Of a DNA stretch of 5,738 nt, positions 1-5,738 are shown one piece after another (position 1 is the first letter of the stretch; each line of letters starts with the position of its first letter). The stretch covers positions 1-5,738 of the forward strand of contig JALRDT010000010.1 in the NCBI GenBank assembly GCA_023262125.1. Reading direction: 5' to 3'. The notes under the pieces are model-generated. The model searched no databases. It was not told the origin of the DNA and saw only the letters and a list, made by a program, of their open reading frames with translations. Origin of the DNA: Candidatus Nanopelagicaceae bacterium (GTDB taxonomy: Bacteria; Actinomycetota; Actinomycetes; Nanopelagicales; Nanopelagicaceae). The translations under genes were made by a program, and so were the position numbers.

Positions 1-62
1 AAACAAGTCTCGTTACTCCGTATTGTCTATCAGCAACAAGATCTCAATTACGAAAATCTGAT

Positions 63-161
63 TTACTTCTTGTTCCTTCGTTGAATACGAGTCTTCTTAA
101 GAAGCTTCTTGTGCTTCTTCTTAGCCATACGCTTGCGACGCTTCTTGATAACCGAACCCAT
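63..161 (-). CDS. Small ribosomal subunit protein bS22 (AURKAIP1/COX24-domain protein), 32 aa
   Basis: A complete 32-codon gene with ATG at 159-161 and TAA at 63-65. The protein begins [20 protein letters not shown] and is almost entirely Lys/Arg, with one His and a short Leu pair, ending RRNKK. This matches the very short actinobacterial protein known from mycobacterial ribosome structures as bS22, related to the C-terminal segment of mitochondrial mS38 (AURKAIP1/COX24). In that family it binds 16S rRNA of the small subunit, and its charge fits RNA binding. The start is fixed by a strong Shine-Dalgarno sequence just upstream. It is the last recognisable gene of the leftward group after proC and the exported protein, 46 nt downstream of the latter. 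In other actinobacteria this small gene is also found near proC. It is easily missed because of its length. Identification is by recognition of the sequence, not by alignment. Confidence 0.92.
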   Translation of the reverse strand: MGSVIKKRRKRMAKKKHKKLLKKTRIQRRNKK

Positions 162-163
162 AA

Positions 164-172
164 ATCTCCTTA
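164..172 (-). promoter_or_regulatory. Strong Shine-Dalgarno sequence of the bS22 gene
   Basis: On the minus strand the sequence reads TAAGGAGAT-TT-ATG, matching 8 of 9 bases of the canonical TAAGGAGGT complement of the 16S rRNA end, at slightly short spacing. It decides the start of the 32-residue gene. It contrasts with proC, acdS and radA in this window, which have no usable Shine-Dalgarno sequence at normal spacing. This fits a gene translated from within a longer transcript and at a high rate. Confidence 0.8.
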
Positions 173-207
173 GAGAGTCTTTACATTAAGGTCGAAGATT
201 AGCGCGT

Positions 208-1317
208 TTAGGCACGATATAAAAAACCGCCCGAAAGGAGTATCGGCCCTAAGGCGCTGGTCGCGGCAAATCCATTCATTGCGGTCGAATTTACGTAGTT
301 TGCCGCAGTGATTGCCCCTTTTGAATCATAAGTCAAAACCAGAATTGCGTTTTTCCTTTTCCAATTGGGAAGAGCTTTAAACGCTCCAGTTGAAACAAAG
401 GCGCCATAATTAACTTTTCCAACCGTGGCAGTCAGTGCGCTTCCAGTTGATGGATATCGGTCTGTCCAAGTCGGAACAAAGTTGGTATTGAACTTTGTAA
501 TTGCAGCAGTGCTATTTGAATTTCCACCTAAGAAAAGTGATGAGGTTGAAGTCCGCCAAGCTCGGCTGGAATTTGATTCAGAACTTCTAACAACTGAAGT
601 TAATTTACCGTTAACAACTTTGGCTAGGAATCCATCCACTCGACCACGCAATGTGGTGTTGAGCAATTTATCAGCGCTCTGCCCAACTGCAATTACTCCA
701 CTATCTGGCGTCCTAGTAATAGCGTGAATTTGCGTGTTGCTTTTGCCAATAAAAATAGGTTTGCCGTTCCAGTTAACTACAAATGCTTTATTGCCAGGGT
801 TAGCGTAAGAAGTACCTGCAACCGTTATGCCAGTAGCATCAACAAGAATTGCGTTGGGAATTACCGCTGCTGGCATCACCATCGATTGAGATTCGATTAA
901 CACGCCCAAACTGTCAACTTTCCAATAAATTAAATTGACTGCATCGCTCTTGTCACTACTGACTGGATCTGAAACCACATTATCTGGATTTAGGACACCT
1001 TGTATCGGAGGAAGAGTTCCGACTATTGGATTTGAGCTTGCGCCAACAAAATAGAAATTTCCCGAAGCATCAACTGTAGCTGCGCTAACGAAAGATTCGA
1101 CACCGGAAGTAAGTTCGATAGTTGGGCCATTAACCAATTGCGCAAAACCATTATTTTCGCGATTTCCATAAACAGCAATTTGGCTACCGAATGCCACCAA
1201 TCCATTTGCTGCACTATCAACTTGAGCTAACTGCACCATTGATTTTGCAGATACAGCAGCATTGGCAGTAGGTATGACTGAAAAAAGAAGTGTTAAAGCA
1301 AGAATTAAACGTTTCAA
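208..1317 (-). CDS. Exported protein of unknown function, beta-propeller-like
   Basis: A 369-residue protein with a clear Sec signal peptide: Lys2-Arg3, a hydrophobic core at about residues 4-16, and an Ala-Asn-Ala cleavage site near residue 20. No lipobox Cys, sorting motif or strong C-terminal membrane segment is seen, and the protein has no cysteine, as is common for extracytoplasmic proteins. The mature part is rich in Ser, Thr, Asn, Ala and Val. It contains loosely repeated units of the form 'D-x-x-G ... (V/L)xGxS ... (A/G)F(V/L)xK(V/W)' near residues 83-95, 160-183, 205-235, 259-276 and 305-331. These resemble SBBP-type beta-propeller blades, so a propeller fold is inferred, not proven. 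The start is TTG (1315-1317), chosen because it gives an intact signal peptide and because TTGA overlaps the proC stop, indicating translational coupling. No specific function is recognised; adhesion or surface binding would be a guess. Confidence 0.8.
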   Translation of the reverse strand: MKRLILALTLLFSVIPTANAAVSAKSMVQLAQVDSAANGLVAFGSQIAVYGNRENNGFAQLVNGPTIELTSGVESFVSAATVDASGNFYFVGASSNPIVGTLPPIQGVLNPDNVVSDPVSSDKSDAVNLIYWKVDSLGVLIESQSMVMPAAVIPNAILVDATGITVAGTSYANPGNKAFVVNWNGKPIFIGKSNTQIHAITRTPDSGVIAVGQSADKLLNTTLRGRVDGFLAKVVNGKLTSVVRSSESNSSRAWRTSTSSLFLGGNSNSTAAITKFNTNFVPTWTDRYPSTGSALTATVGKVNYGAFVSTGAFKALPNWKRKNAILVLTYDSKGAITAANYVNSTAMNGFAATSALGPILLSGGFLYRA

Positions 1318-2096
1318 CTTAACTCGATTGAACGATCTCTGGCTGCTTTCATAGCTTTCGCCACAATTACTTCTAAATCGCTAGCTGAAAATGATTGAAG
1401 TGCCGCAAAGGTGGTTCCATTTGGACTAGTGACATTTTCACGTAAAGTTGTAGCGCTTTTGCCTGAAGTCGCCAAAAGTTCGGCTGATCCAATAATTGTT
1501 TGCACTGTAAGTTGAGTTGCGACATCTTCTGAAAGACCCAAATCCATCGCGCCTTTAACCATTGATTCAACAAAAGCAAAGAAATAAGCTGGACCAGAGC
1601 CGCTAGTTGCAGTGACTGCATCTTGCAGCTCTTCTTTTACCTCAACTGCAATACCTGCTGCGCTAAGAAAATCAATTAAAAATTCTTTTTGATGATCTGT
1701 TACACCAGATCCTAGAGAGTAACCTGCAGCGCCTTTACCAACCAAAGTGGGAGTATTTGGCATTACCCTCACTACTGGGTTCTTGCCACTTAGGCCATTA
1801 GAAATAGTTGCAATCTTCTTTCCAGCAGCAAATGAGACAACTAAAGCCCCTGGTTTAAATTTTCCATTGATATCGGCAAGCACTGCATCTACATCTTGTG
1901 GTTTGGTCACTAGAAGCAAGACATCAACGCTACTTAAATCTGAACCGATCTTGATTTGGTACTTGCTTACTAACTCAGTAGCTCTTTCAGCTCGCTTTTC
2001 TATGACTTCAATTTGGGCAGGTGAATGTCCTGCTTTTATCAAGGCAGCAATTAACGCTTCACCCATTACTCCGGCGCCAATTACTGAGATTCTCAT
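1314..2096 (-). CDS. proC: Pyrroline-5-carboxylate reductase
   Basis: This cytoplasmic enzyme catalyses the last step of proline synthesis, NAD(P)H-dependent reduction of 1-pyrroline-5-carboxylate to L-proline. The 260-residue length is normal for the family. An N-terminal Rossmann fold is shown by GAGVMG at residues 7-12, followed by the conserved TKPQ at 64-67 and VMPNTP at 111-116. The C-terminal helical dimerisation and active-site domain carries ATSGSGPAY at 163-171 and the family signature around VTSPNGTT at 222-229. Nothing essential looks missing. The ATG at 2094-2096 puts the start three residues before the first Rossmann strand. There is no Shine-Dalgarno sequence, but a TAAACT element lies exactly 6 nt upstream, suggesting a leaderless mRNA. 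It is the first gene of the leftward group and its TGA stop overlaps the TTG start of the exported protein. The neighbouring gene at 2130 is divergent. Confidence 0.96.
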   Translation of the reverse strand: MRISVIGAGVMGEALIAALIKAGHSPAQIEVIEKRAERATELVSKYQIKIGSDLSSVDVLLLVTKPQDVDAVLADINGKFKPGALVVSFAAGKKIATISNGLSGKNPVVRVMPNTPTLVGKGAAGYSLGSGVTDHQKEFLIDFLSAAGIAVEVKEELQDAVTATSGSGPAYFFAFVESMVKGAMDLGLSEDVATQLTVQTIIGSAELLATSGKSATTLRENVTSPNGTTFAALQSFSASDLEVIVAKAMKAARDRSIELS

Positions 2097-2108
2097 GCCA
2101 TTAGTTTA
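2097..2108 (-). promoter_or_regulatory. Predicted leaderless promoter -10 of proC
   Basis: On the minus strand TAAACT (2103-2108) fits the TAnnnT -10 pattern and is followed by 6 nt (AATGGC) and then the proC ATG. Transcription would therefore begin at the A of the start codon. No convincing -35 box is visible. The arrangement matches those of acdS and radA in this window. Confidence 0.6.
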
Positions 2109-2115
2109 CTTAAAA

Positions 2116-2121
2116 TTTAAT
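2116..2121 (+). promoter_or_regulatory. Possible -10 element of the cysteine-rich protein gene
   Basis: TTTAAT matches the -10 consensus at 5 of 6 positions and ends 8 nt before the ATG at 2130, so transcription could start at or just before that codon. An overlapping TAATCG (2118-2123) sits at the exact 6-nt spacing used elsewhere in the window but lacks the final T. The whole intergenic gap to divergent proC is only 33 nt. This is a weak call. Confidence 0.35.
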
Positions 2122-2129
2122 CGATAACG

Positions 2130-2945
2130 ATGTGCATTAAAGCTCGATTACCCGTAGGCTTCACGACTATGTCTGAGATTTCAGCAGGTTTTGCACGCGA
2201 TTGGGTTGAATTCTTCGACCCTGAAGATGATGAGCAAATCTTTAAATGTGATTTAACTTGGCTTACTTCTAATTGGACTTGTATCTATGGTGATGGGTGC
2301 AAAGGCGTATTTGCTGACCAACCTAATGCGGGTTGCTGCACTGAAGGCGCGATGTATACAGATGAGGCAGATGAAGCGCGTGTTTTGAAAGCCGCTGAGC
2401 GCTTAACACCTGAAATGTGGCAGTTCTACGATATTGCACACGACAATAAAAGTCGTTTGAATATTTCTGAAGTTGATGAAGATAATGAACGTAAAACTCG
2501 AACAGTAAATAATTCCTGTATTTTCTTAAATCGCAAAGGTGAATTCTCTACCTTTGGATGCGTTTTACATCATTTAGCAGAGAAGGAAGGTTCGCACTTC
2601 TTAGATGTAAAACCTGATGTCTGTTGGCAATTACCTATTCGACGTTCTTTTGAAGTTCGCGAACATGGCGAACGCGAATACAACATCACCGTAATTGGAG
2701 AGTATGAACGTTTAGTTTGGGGCGATGGCGGAGAAGATTTTGATTGGTATTGCACCAGTGATACTGATGCACATGTTGGTAAGAAGCCGGTCTATCTCTC
2801 TAACTCAGAAGAGTTAGCTGCGCTCATGGGCCAACGCAATTACGACATTCTCAAAGAGATTTGCGATAAGCGTTACGCGGGAATGCAAGAAGCTAAGAAG
2901 AAAAATCTTCCGCTATTTGTAATCCAACATCCAGCTTCGCTTTAA
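2130..2945 (+). CDS. Uncharacterised cysteine-rich protein, YkgJ/DUF3109-like cysteine layout
   Basis: A 271-residue, acidic, soluble-looking protein without signal peptide or membrane segment. It has 11 cysteines, most in two clusters. One is Cys40, Cys51, Cys57 and the pair Cys69-Cys70 in a Gly-rich context (YGDGCKG, GCC). The other is Cys130, Cys144 and Cys165, as 'C-I-F-L ... G-C-V-L-H-H ... P-D-V-C-W-Q-L-P'. This order resembles the YkgJ/DUF3109 cysteine-cluster families ('CxxCxxCC ... C-x-L ... G-x-C-x-I-H ... P-x-x-C-x-x-F-P'), thought to bind Fe-S or zinc; metal binding is inferred. I do not recognise a specific function. The stretch GFARDWVEF onward looks like the conserved start of the domain. 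The ATG at 2130 is kept because a -10-like element precedes it closely. Met14 (ATG at 2169), preceded by a weak GTAGG, is a credible alternative. The gene is divergent from proC and shares its TTAA stop with acdS. Confidence 0.78.
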   Translation: MCIKARLPVGFTTMSEISAGFARDWVEFFDPEDDEQIFKCDLTWLTSNWTCIYGDGCKGVFADQPNAGCCTEGAMYTDEADEARVLKAAERLTPEMWQFYDIAHDNKSRLNISEVDEDNERKTRTVNNSCIFLNRKGEFSTFGCVLHHLAEKEGSHFLDVKPDVCWQLPIRRSFEVREHGEREYNITVIGEYERLVWGDGGEDFDWYCTSDTDAHVGKKPVYLSNSEELAALMGQRNYDILKEICDKRYAGMQEAKKKNLPLFVIQHPASL

Positions 2946-3964
2946 CGATCAAATGCCGTTGTGTAACCGTTGATTGCTGGTTGACCACCCAAGTGGCAGT
3001 AAAGCACTCTTGAACCCTTAGGAAAGTAACCCTCTTTAACTAAATCAATTAGCGCAGCAATTGATTTACCTTCATAAACCGGATCAGTGATCATTCCCTC
3101 TAAGTTAGCGGTCAAACGGATAGCTTCTATGGTGTGGTCACTTGCAACCCCATAAATACCATCATGCCAACGGTCCAAAAGCACAATCTCTGAATCTTCT
3201 AATTCACGACCTAATTCGATTAATTTCGCAGTGCGCGAAGCAATTCGCTTGATTTGATCCCAAGTCTGTTGCACAGTTGCAGAGGCATCGATACCGATTA
3301 CATCTTGAGCGCGATTTGAATGTGCAAATCCCGCAATCATTCCACCTTGGCTAGAGCCAGTTACTGAACAAACTATGGTCTTATCGAATTTGAAACCAAG
3401 TTCTTTCTCTTGATCTTCAACTTCAAAAGCCCAGCCAGCAAAACCATGACCACCTAATTCGTGATCACTTGCACCAGCAGGAATCGCATATGGCTTTCCA
3501 CCGCGATCAATTACATCTTGAATTGCTTTCTCCCATGATGCGCGAAATCCGATATCAAATCCTGCTGGATCTAAGCGGACCTCTGCTCCCATGATGCGTG
3601 ATAATAAAATGTTCCCAGTCTTTTCGTAATTAACTTCATCCCATTCAACCCAATGTTCTTGTACCAGCACAGCTTTCAATCCAAGGTGCGCAGCGACTGC
3701 CGCAACCTGGCGAGTGTGATTTGATTGAACACCACCGATTGAAACTAAGGTGTCGCAACCTTTAGCTAAAGCATCAGCTGCTAAATATTCGAGTTTTCGA
3801 GTTTTATTTCCGCCATAAGCTAATCCAGAATTTACATCTTCACGTTTAACCCAAATTTCGACATCCCCGCCTAAATAATCAGTTAATCGATCAAGGCGAT
3901 GAATTGGTGATTTTCCGAACAGGAGATTTACCTTCGGGAATTTTTCTAATGCGGCTCTAGACAT
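2942..3964 (-). CDS. acdS: 1-aminocyclopropane-1-carboxylate (ACC) deaminase
   Basis: A PLP enzyme of the tryptophan-synthase-beta fold (type II) that opens the cyclopropane ring of ACC to give 2-oxobutyrate and ammonia. The 340 residues align closely, from memory, with the Pseudomonas enzyme throughout. Lys54 in GGNKTRK is the PLP lysine (Lys51 there), Ser81 in QSNHTRQ matches Ser78, Tyr271 matches Tyr268, and Tyr297-Glu298 in DPVYEGK match Tyr294-Glu295. Leu325 in YCHLGG matches Leu322. The Glu/Leu pair separates true ACC deaminases from D-cysteine desulfhydrases of the same family, so ACC deaminase is favoured. Pseudomonas Cys162 is Ala165 here (IPAGASDH). The ATG at 3962-3964 has no Shine-Dalgarno sequence but has a -10-like TAGAAT 6 nt upstream. 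The gene stands alone, divergent from radA and convergent with the cysteine-rich gene, with no visible regulator or transporter. Activity on D-amino acids cannot be excluded. Confidence 0.93.
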   Translation of the reverse strand: MSRAALEKFPKVNLLFGKSPIHRLDRLTDYLGGDVEIWVKREDVNSGLAYGGNKTRKLEYLAADALAKGCDTLVSIGGVQSNHTRQVAAVAAHLGLKAVLVQEHWVEWDEVNYEKTGNILLSRIMGAEVRLDPAGFDIGFRASWEKAIQDVIDRGGKPYAIPAGASDHELGGHGFAGWAFEVEDQEKELGFKFDKTIVCSVTGSSQGGMIAGFAHSNRAQDVIGIDASATVQQTWDQIKRIASRTAKLIELGRELEDSEIVLLDRWHDGIYGVASDHTIEAIRLTANLEGMITDPVYEGKSIAALIDLVKEGYFPKGSRVLYCHLGGQPAINGYTTAFDR

Positions 3965-3976
3965 TGTGTGATTCTA
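3965..3976 (-). promoter_or_regulatory. Predicted leaderless promoter -10 of acdS
   Basis: On the minus strand TAGAAT (3971-3976) matches the -10 consensus at 5 of 6 positions. It is followed by CACACA and then directly by the acdS ATG, so the transcript would begin at the start codon. No Shine-Dalgarno sequence is present. A -35 box is at best weak (TTAGTC at 3995-4000). Confidence 0.65.
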
Positions 3977-3997
3977 TATAGCGTCGCCGGTACCGAC

Positions 3998-4009
3998 TAA
4001 TCTTGGGGT
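3998..4009 (+). promoter_or_regulatory. Predicted leaderless promoter -10 of radA
   Basis: TAATCT (3998-4003) fits TAnnnT and is followed by TGGGGT and the radA ATG, the same 6-nt spacing as for proC and acdS. The GGGG run is only one base from the ATG, too close to act as a normal Shine-Dalgarno sequence. It lies on the opposite strand to, and about 20 nt away from, the acdS -10 element. Confidence 0.55.
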
Positions 4010-5368
4010 ATGGCTAAAGTTAAGCAAGACCCATTTCGCTGCGGCGAATGTGGTTGGACCAGCACTAAATGGGTTGGTAGATGCGGCGAATGCCAAGCTT
4101 GGGGTAGCGTCGAAGAAGTTGGCGCACCAAAGAAATTATCTTTAGTTGCAGGGCATGTTACTCAGCCGGCCACTCCTATCGGAGATGTTGATTTAGCAAC
4201 TGCTAAAGCTCGGCCAACAAAGATCGACGAATTAGATCGAGTTTTGGGTGGTGGAATTGTTCCTGGCGCTGCAATCTTATTAGCCGGAGAACCTGGCGTC
4301 GGAAAATCTACTTTATTGCTAACGGTCGCAGCACAAGTCGCAACAAACGGAGTACATACACTTTATATCTCTGGTGAAGAGAGCGCCTCTCAAGTACGTC
4401 TTCGCGCCGAACGAATTGGCGCAGTAAATCCAAATCTCTGGTTAGCCGCAGAAACTGATTTATCTGCAGTGATTGCACATATTGATTCCGTGCAACCAGA
4501 ACTATTAATAATCGACTCCATCCAAACAATTGGTTCTACAACAGTTGAAGGCGCACCTGGTGGCGTAACTCAAGTTCGCGAAGTTGCAGCTGCCTTAATT
4601 CGAATCTGCAAAGAGCGCGATATTGCTTTGCTACTTGTAGGACATGTGACTAAAGATGGATCAATTGCTGGCCCTCGCCTACTCGAACATATTGTAGATG
4701 TGGTTTTAAATTTTGAAGGCGAACGCCATTCTCGACTTCGTTTAATTCGTGCGATTAAAAATCGTTTTGGGGCATCCGATGAAGTTGGTTGCTTTGATAT
4801 GAACGACTCTGGAATTCAAGGAGTTGCTGATCCAACAGGTTTATTTACGTCACGTCATGCAGAACCTGTTCCAGGTACTTGTGTAACAGTTACATTAGAA
4901 GGCCGTCGCCCATTACTTGCAGAGATTCAAGCGCTAGTTAGCGCCGGTCGCGAAAATGATTTCGGAAATGCACGTAGAGTTACAAGTGGCATGGATTCTT
5001 CACGTACTTCAATGACTTTAGCGGTGCTCGAATTACGCGCAAATATTCGACTATCTGGCCGAGATGTTTATGTCGCAACAGTCGGTGGAATGAAGATGTC
5101 CGAACCTGCTGCAGATTTAGCTGCAGCTCTTGCAATTGCATCTGCTGCAAAGGGATTAGCGCTACCTGCTGATTTAGTTGCAATTGGCGAAGTTGGATTA
5201 GCAGGAGAAATTCGCAAAGTCTCTGGCGTACAACGTCGCCTCGAAGAAGCTTTCCGTTTAGGTTTTAAGCGCGCATTTATTCCAGCCGGAAGCGACGTTA
5301 AATTGCCAGGAATGGAGATAGTCGAAGTTTCTCGAATCGATCAAGCAATCGGAAAAGTTAAGATTTAA
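4010..5368 (+). CDS. radA: DNA repair and recombination ATPase RadA (Sms)
   Basis: A cytoplasmic RecA-like ATPase that promotes branch migration and processing of recombination intermediates. The 452 residues are the usual length. An N-terminal zinc finger has Cys11, Cys14, Cys25 and Cys28 (CGEC ... CGEC). The RecA core has Walker A GEPGVGKST at 93-101, Walker B LLIIDS at 165-170 and the RadA-specific KNRFG at 250-254. The C-terminal third, from about 300 onward, is the Lon-protease-like domain, which in this family forms the hexamer scaffold and is not proteolytic. All hallmark motifs are intact. The ATG at 4010 leaves 9 residues before the zinc finger, as expected, and appears leaderless. 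It is divergent from acdS across 45 nt. Its TAA stop overlaps the clpC stop. In mycobacteria radA is followed by disA; here it is not, since clpC follows in the opposite direction. Confidence 0.97.
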   Translation: MAKVKQDPFRCGECGWTSTKWVGRCGECQAWGSVEEVGAPKKLSLVAGHVTQPATPIGDVDLATAKARPTKIDELDRVLGGGIVPGAAILLAGEPGVGKSTLLLTVAAQVATNGVHTLYISGEESASQVRLRAERIGAVNPNLWLAAETDLSAVIAHIDSVQPELLIIDSIQTIGSTTVEGAPGGVTQVREVAAALIRICKERDIALLLVGHVTKDGSIAGPRLLEHIVDVVLNFEGERHSRLRLIRAIKNRFGASDEVGCFDMNDSGIQGVADPTGLFTSRHAEPVPGTCVTVTLEGRRPLLAEIQALVSAGRENDFGNARRVTSGMDSSRTSMTLAVLELRANIRLSGRDVYVATVGGMKMSEPAADLAAALAIASAAKGLALPADLVAIGEVGLAGEIRKVSGVQRRLEEAFRLGFKRAFIPAGSDVKLPGMEIVEVSRIDQAIGKVKI

Positions 5369-5738
5369 GCTTTTTCTGGTTCTAGCGCTTCAGGTGAATC
5401 CGGAGTGCCACCTTTTGGTTCACCCTTAAAGGTAAATGTTGCAGTATCGCCTTCACCCTCTGTGCCGACCAAAACGATTTCTCCGGCCTTTAGCTCACTA
5501 AACAAGATTCGCTCTGACAATGCATCTTCGATTTCGCGTTGAATAACACGGCGCAATGGGCGTGCACCAAGCAATGGATCGTAACCGCGCTTTGCAAGAA
5601 GCAACTTAGCATCCTGAGTAAGTTCGATTCCCATATCCTTTGATTGCAGACGCTTATCAAGATTCGCAACCATCAAATCAACGATTTCAATAATCTGTTC
5701 TTGATTCAACTGGTGGAAGACGATGACATCATCAATAC
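5365..5738 (-). CDS. clpC: ATP-dependent Clp protease ATP-binding subunit ClpC, C-terminal part
   Basis: Only the last 123 codons are in the window; the gene continues past the right edge and has no start here. The fragment opens IDDVIVFHQL, typical of the end of the second AAA+ module of ClpC. It continues into the small C-terminal domain with GYDPLLGARPLRR, where the Arg of GARPLRR is the sensor-2 arginine that contacts ATP. The stretch SERILFSELKAGEIV resembles ClpC more than ClpB. After that comes a tail of about 30 residues rich in Gly, Glu and Pro ending EPEKA, likely disordered. ClpC unfolds substrates and feeds them to the ClpP peptidase; in actinobacteria it is generally essential. 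An apparent internal TTG start at 5707-5709 is only a leucine codon in the continuing frame. The TAA stop shares TTAA with radA. Confidence 0.93.
   Translation of the reverse strand, partial: IDDVIVFHQLNQEQIIEIVDLMVANLDKRLQSKDMGIELTQDAKLLLAKRGYDPLLGARPLRRVIQREIEDALSERILFSELKAGEIVLVGTEGEGDTATFTFKGEPKGGTPDSPEALEPEKA

Noticed and set aside
1..62. Possible start of a further leftward gene (TTG at 4-6 with GGAG 9 nt upstream), or the end of a rightward gene reading in from the left (frame 1 open to TGA at 82-84).
   Set aside because: Too little sequence: two codons for the first option, and the second would overlap bS22 by about 20 nt with no recognisable protein. No RNA or terminator is seen there.
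162..207. Separate promoter for bS22 (TAATGT or TAATCT hexamers on the minus strand).
   Set aside because: TAnnnT matches are easily found by chance, no -35 is evident, and the strong Shine-Dalgarno sequence is sufficient within an operon transcript.
425..727. 100-codon plus-strand ORF.
   Set aside because: Antisense to the exported protein, with no start signal and no recognisable domain.
1747..2127. 126-codon plus-strand ORF opposite proC.
   Set aside because: Shadow of the strongly conserved proC frame; its sequence shows no family motifs.
2655..2664. 10-bp palindrome GTTCGCGAAC, a possible regulator site.
   Set aside because: It is internal to a gene and encodes ordinary residues (VREH region); similar TTCGCG stretches occur in other coding regions, so chance and codon use explain it.
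2800..2817. Perfect 7-bp inverted repeat with a 4-nt loop (CTAACTC-AGAA-GAGTTAG), a possible terminator or RNA hairpin.
   Set aside because: It lies inside the coding region of the cysteine-rich gene (encoding SNSEELA), is AT-containing and weak, and has no following T-run.

Overview
The window looks like a compact, AT-leaning chromosome segment from an actinobacterium, probably of the streamlined freshwater type (Nanopelagicales, 'acI', such as Planktophila). The clues are a bS22-type 32-residue ribosomal protein encoded close to proC (an actinobacterial trait), RadA and ClpC of actinobacterial style, moderate to low GC judged by eye, almost no intergenic space, and starts that appear leaderless. 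The taxonomic placement is inference from gene content; no rRNA is present.

Layout, left to right. A leftward group holds proC (pyrroline-5-carboxylate reductase), then an exported protein of unknown function that resembles a beta-propeller, then the tiny ribosomal protein bS22. proC overlaps the exported protein's TTG start by 4 nt. Divergent from proC and running rightward is an uncharacterised cysteine-rich protein with a YkgJ/DUF3109-like cysteine layout. It meets, tail to tail, a leftward ACC deaminase gene (acdS) whose catalytic residues are intact. Divergent from acdS is radA, a DNA recombination/repair ATPase. radA in turn meets, tail to tail, the 3' end of clpC, the Clp protease ATPase subunit, which runs off the right edge.

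The genes do not form one pathway: they cover proline synthesis, deamination of ACC, the ribosome, DNA repair and proteolysis. The notable structure is in the organisation. Both convergent junctions use one TTAA palindrome as the stop codon of both genes. proC, acdS and radA each have a TAnnnT element exactly 6 nt before the ATG, as expected for leaderless mRNAs, whereas bS22 has a strong Shine-Dalgarno sequence. I see no tRNA, rRNA, CRISPR, insertion sequence or convincing rho-independent terminator, and no mobile or defence system. The longest stretch without a gene is the 62 nt at the left edge.
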